Shown here piece after piece: positions 63,292 to 63,318 of a DNA stretch of 63,318 nucleotides. The position numbers were made by a program, and so were the translations under genes. The notes under the pieces are model-generated. The model ran no database searches and was not told the DNA's origin. It worked only from the letters and a program-made list of their open reading frames with translations. The stretch comes from JALEFZ01 sp039817415 (lineage in GTDB: Bacteria > Bacteroidota > Bacteroidia > J057), in NCBI GenBank assembly GCA_039817415.1, contig JBCBVV010000039.1, positions 1 through 63,318 on the forward strand, written 5' to 3'. How positions within the stretch are numbered: the stretch's first letter is position 1; every line of letters starts with the position of its first letter.

Positions 63292-63318
63292 CTAACCGCA
63301 AAAGGCTTTTGCGGTTAG
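63292..63318. terminator. Perfect hairpin at the window edge
   Basis: CTAACCGCAAAAG / CTTTTGCGGTTAG, 13-bp perfect arms around one G. The window ends exactly at its right arm, so any T-tract cannot be seen. A 25-codon frame (63241-63318) ends with it. Confidence 0.5.

Noticed and set aside
1..63318. CRISPR array, insertion sequence, prophage or tRNA
   Set aside because: No regularly spaced identical repeats, no transposase or integrase, no phage structural genes and no cloverleaf were recognised by eye.

Overview
The window is chromosomal DNA from a member of the Bacteroidota, probably a free-living aerobe. Evidence: four predicted type IX secretion (T9SS) cargo proteins with C-terminal sorting domains; many lipoboxes; few Shine-Dalgarno sequences; two clean TTG/TAnnTTTG-type promoters (trmB, gyrA); and families common in this phylum (DUF4197, DUF4625, MbnP, SH3 lipoprotein). 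The class cannot be fixed from sequence alone. Saprospiria- or Cytophagia-like is a guess. No tRNA, rRNA, CRISPR array, insertion sequence or prophage was recognised.

Layout. 1-5.5 kb: a large TSP3-repeat T9SS protein, then a minus-strand sulfide/persulfide group (Crp-type regulator, CstB-like dioxygenase-rhodanese fusion, single rhodanese). 5.6-7.5 kb: an unusual protein with a C-terminal nucleoside-deoxyribosyltransferase/TIR-like domain, divergent from a small NfeD-like OB protein across a repeat-rich regulatory region. 7.6-24.6 kb: subtilase, metK, trmB, gyrA, a TPR protein, SH3 lipoprotein, neuD-like acetyltransferase, recG, and an SLC4-like anion transporter. 24.6-34.5 kb: a kinase-M23-aminotransferase triple fusion, a tetR-DUF4442-DinB-NUDIX operon, a T9SS protein, an acyl-CoA carboxylase beta subunit, and endonuclease V. 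34.5-38.7 kb: an O-acylation cassette (MBOAT plus two tandem SGNH-like proteins) and yebC. 38.8-46.3 kb: a large alpha-helical wHTH protein behind a 617-nt leader, radA, DUF4197, DUF4174, lepA. 46.5-50.1 kb: a five-gene set ending in an MbnP/MbnH pair, which predicts a kynurenine-dependent copper-binding system without methanobactin genes. 50.2-63.3 kb: NfeD-like OB protein, rnr, a sigma factor with a minimal anti-sigma-like partner, a T9SS protein, an alpha-solenoid protein, a cytochrome c/FG-GAP protein, clpB, and a NAD-dependent epimerase.

How the genes may work together. Most of the window is housekeeping (translation, DNA topology and repair, proteostasis) in short units separated by clear hairpin terminators. 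The accessory modules are the parts worth following up: the MbnP/H copper module, the NDT/TIR-like fusion with its operator-like leader, the CstB sulfide module, the duplicated SGNH/MBOAT cassette, and the phospho-lyase fusion. Several upstream in-frame starts use GTG or TTG and were replaced here by an internal ATG that fits a signal peptide, an overlap with the previous gene, or a promoter. Each such choice is stated in its entry.
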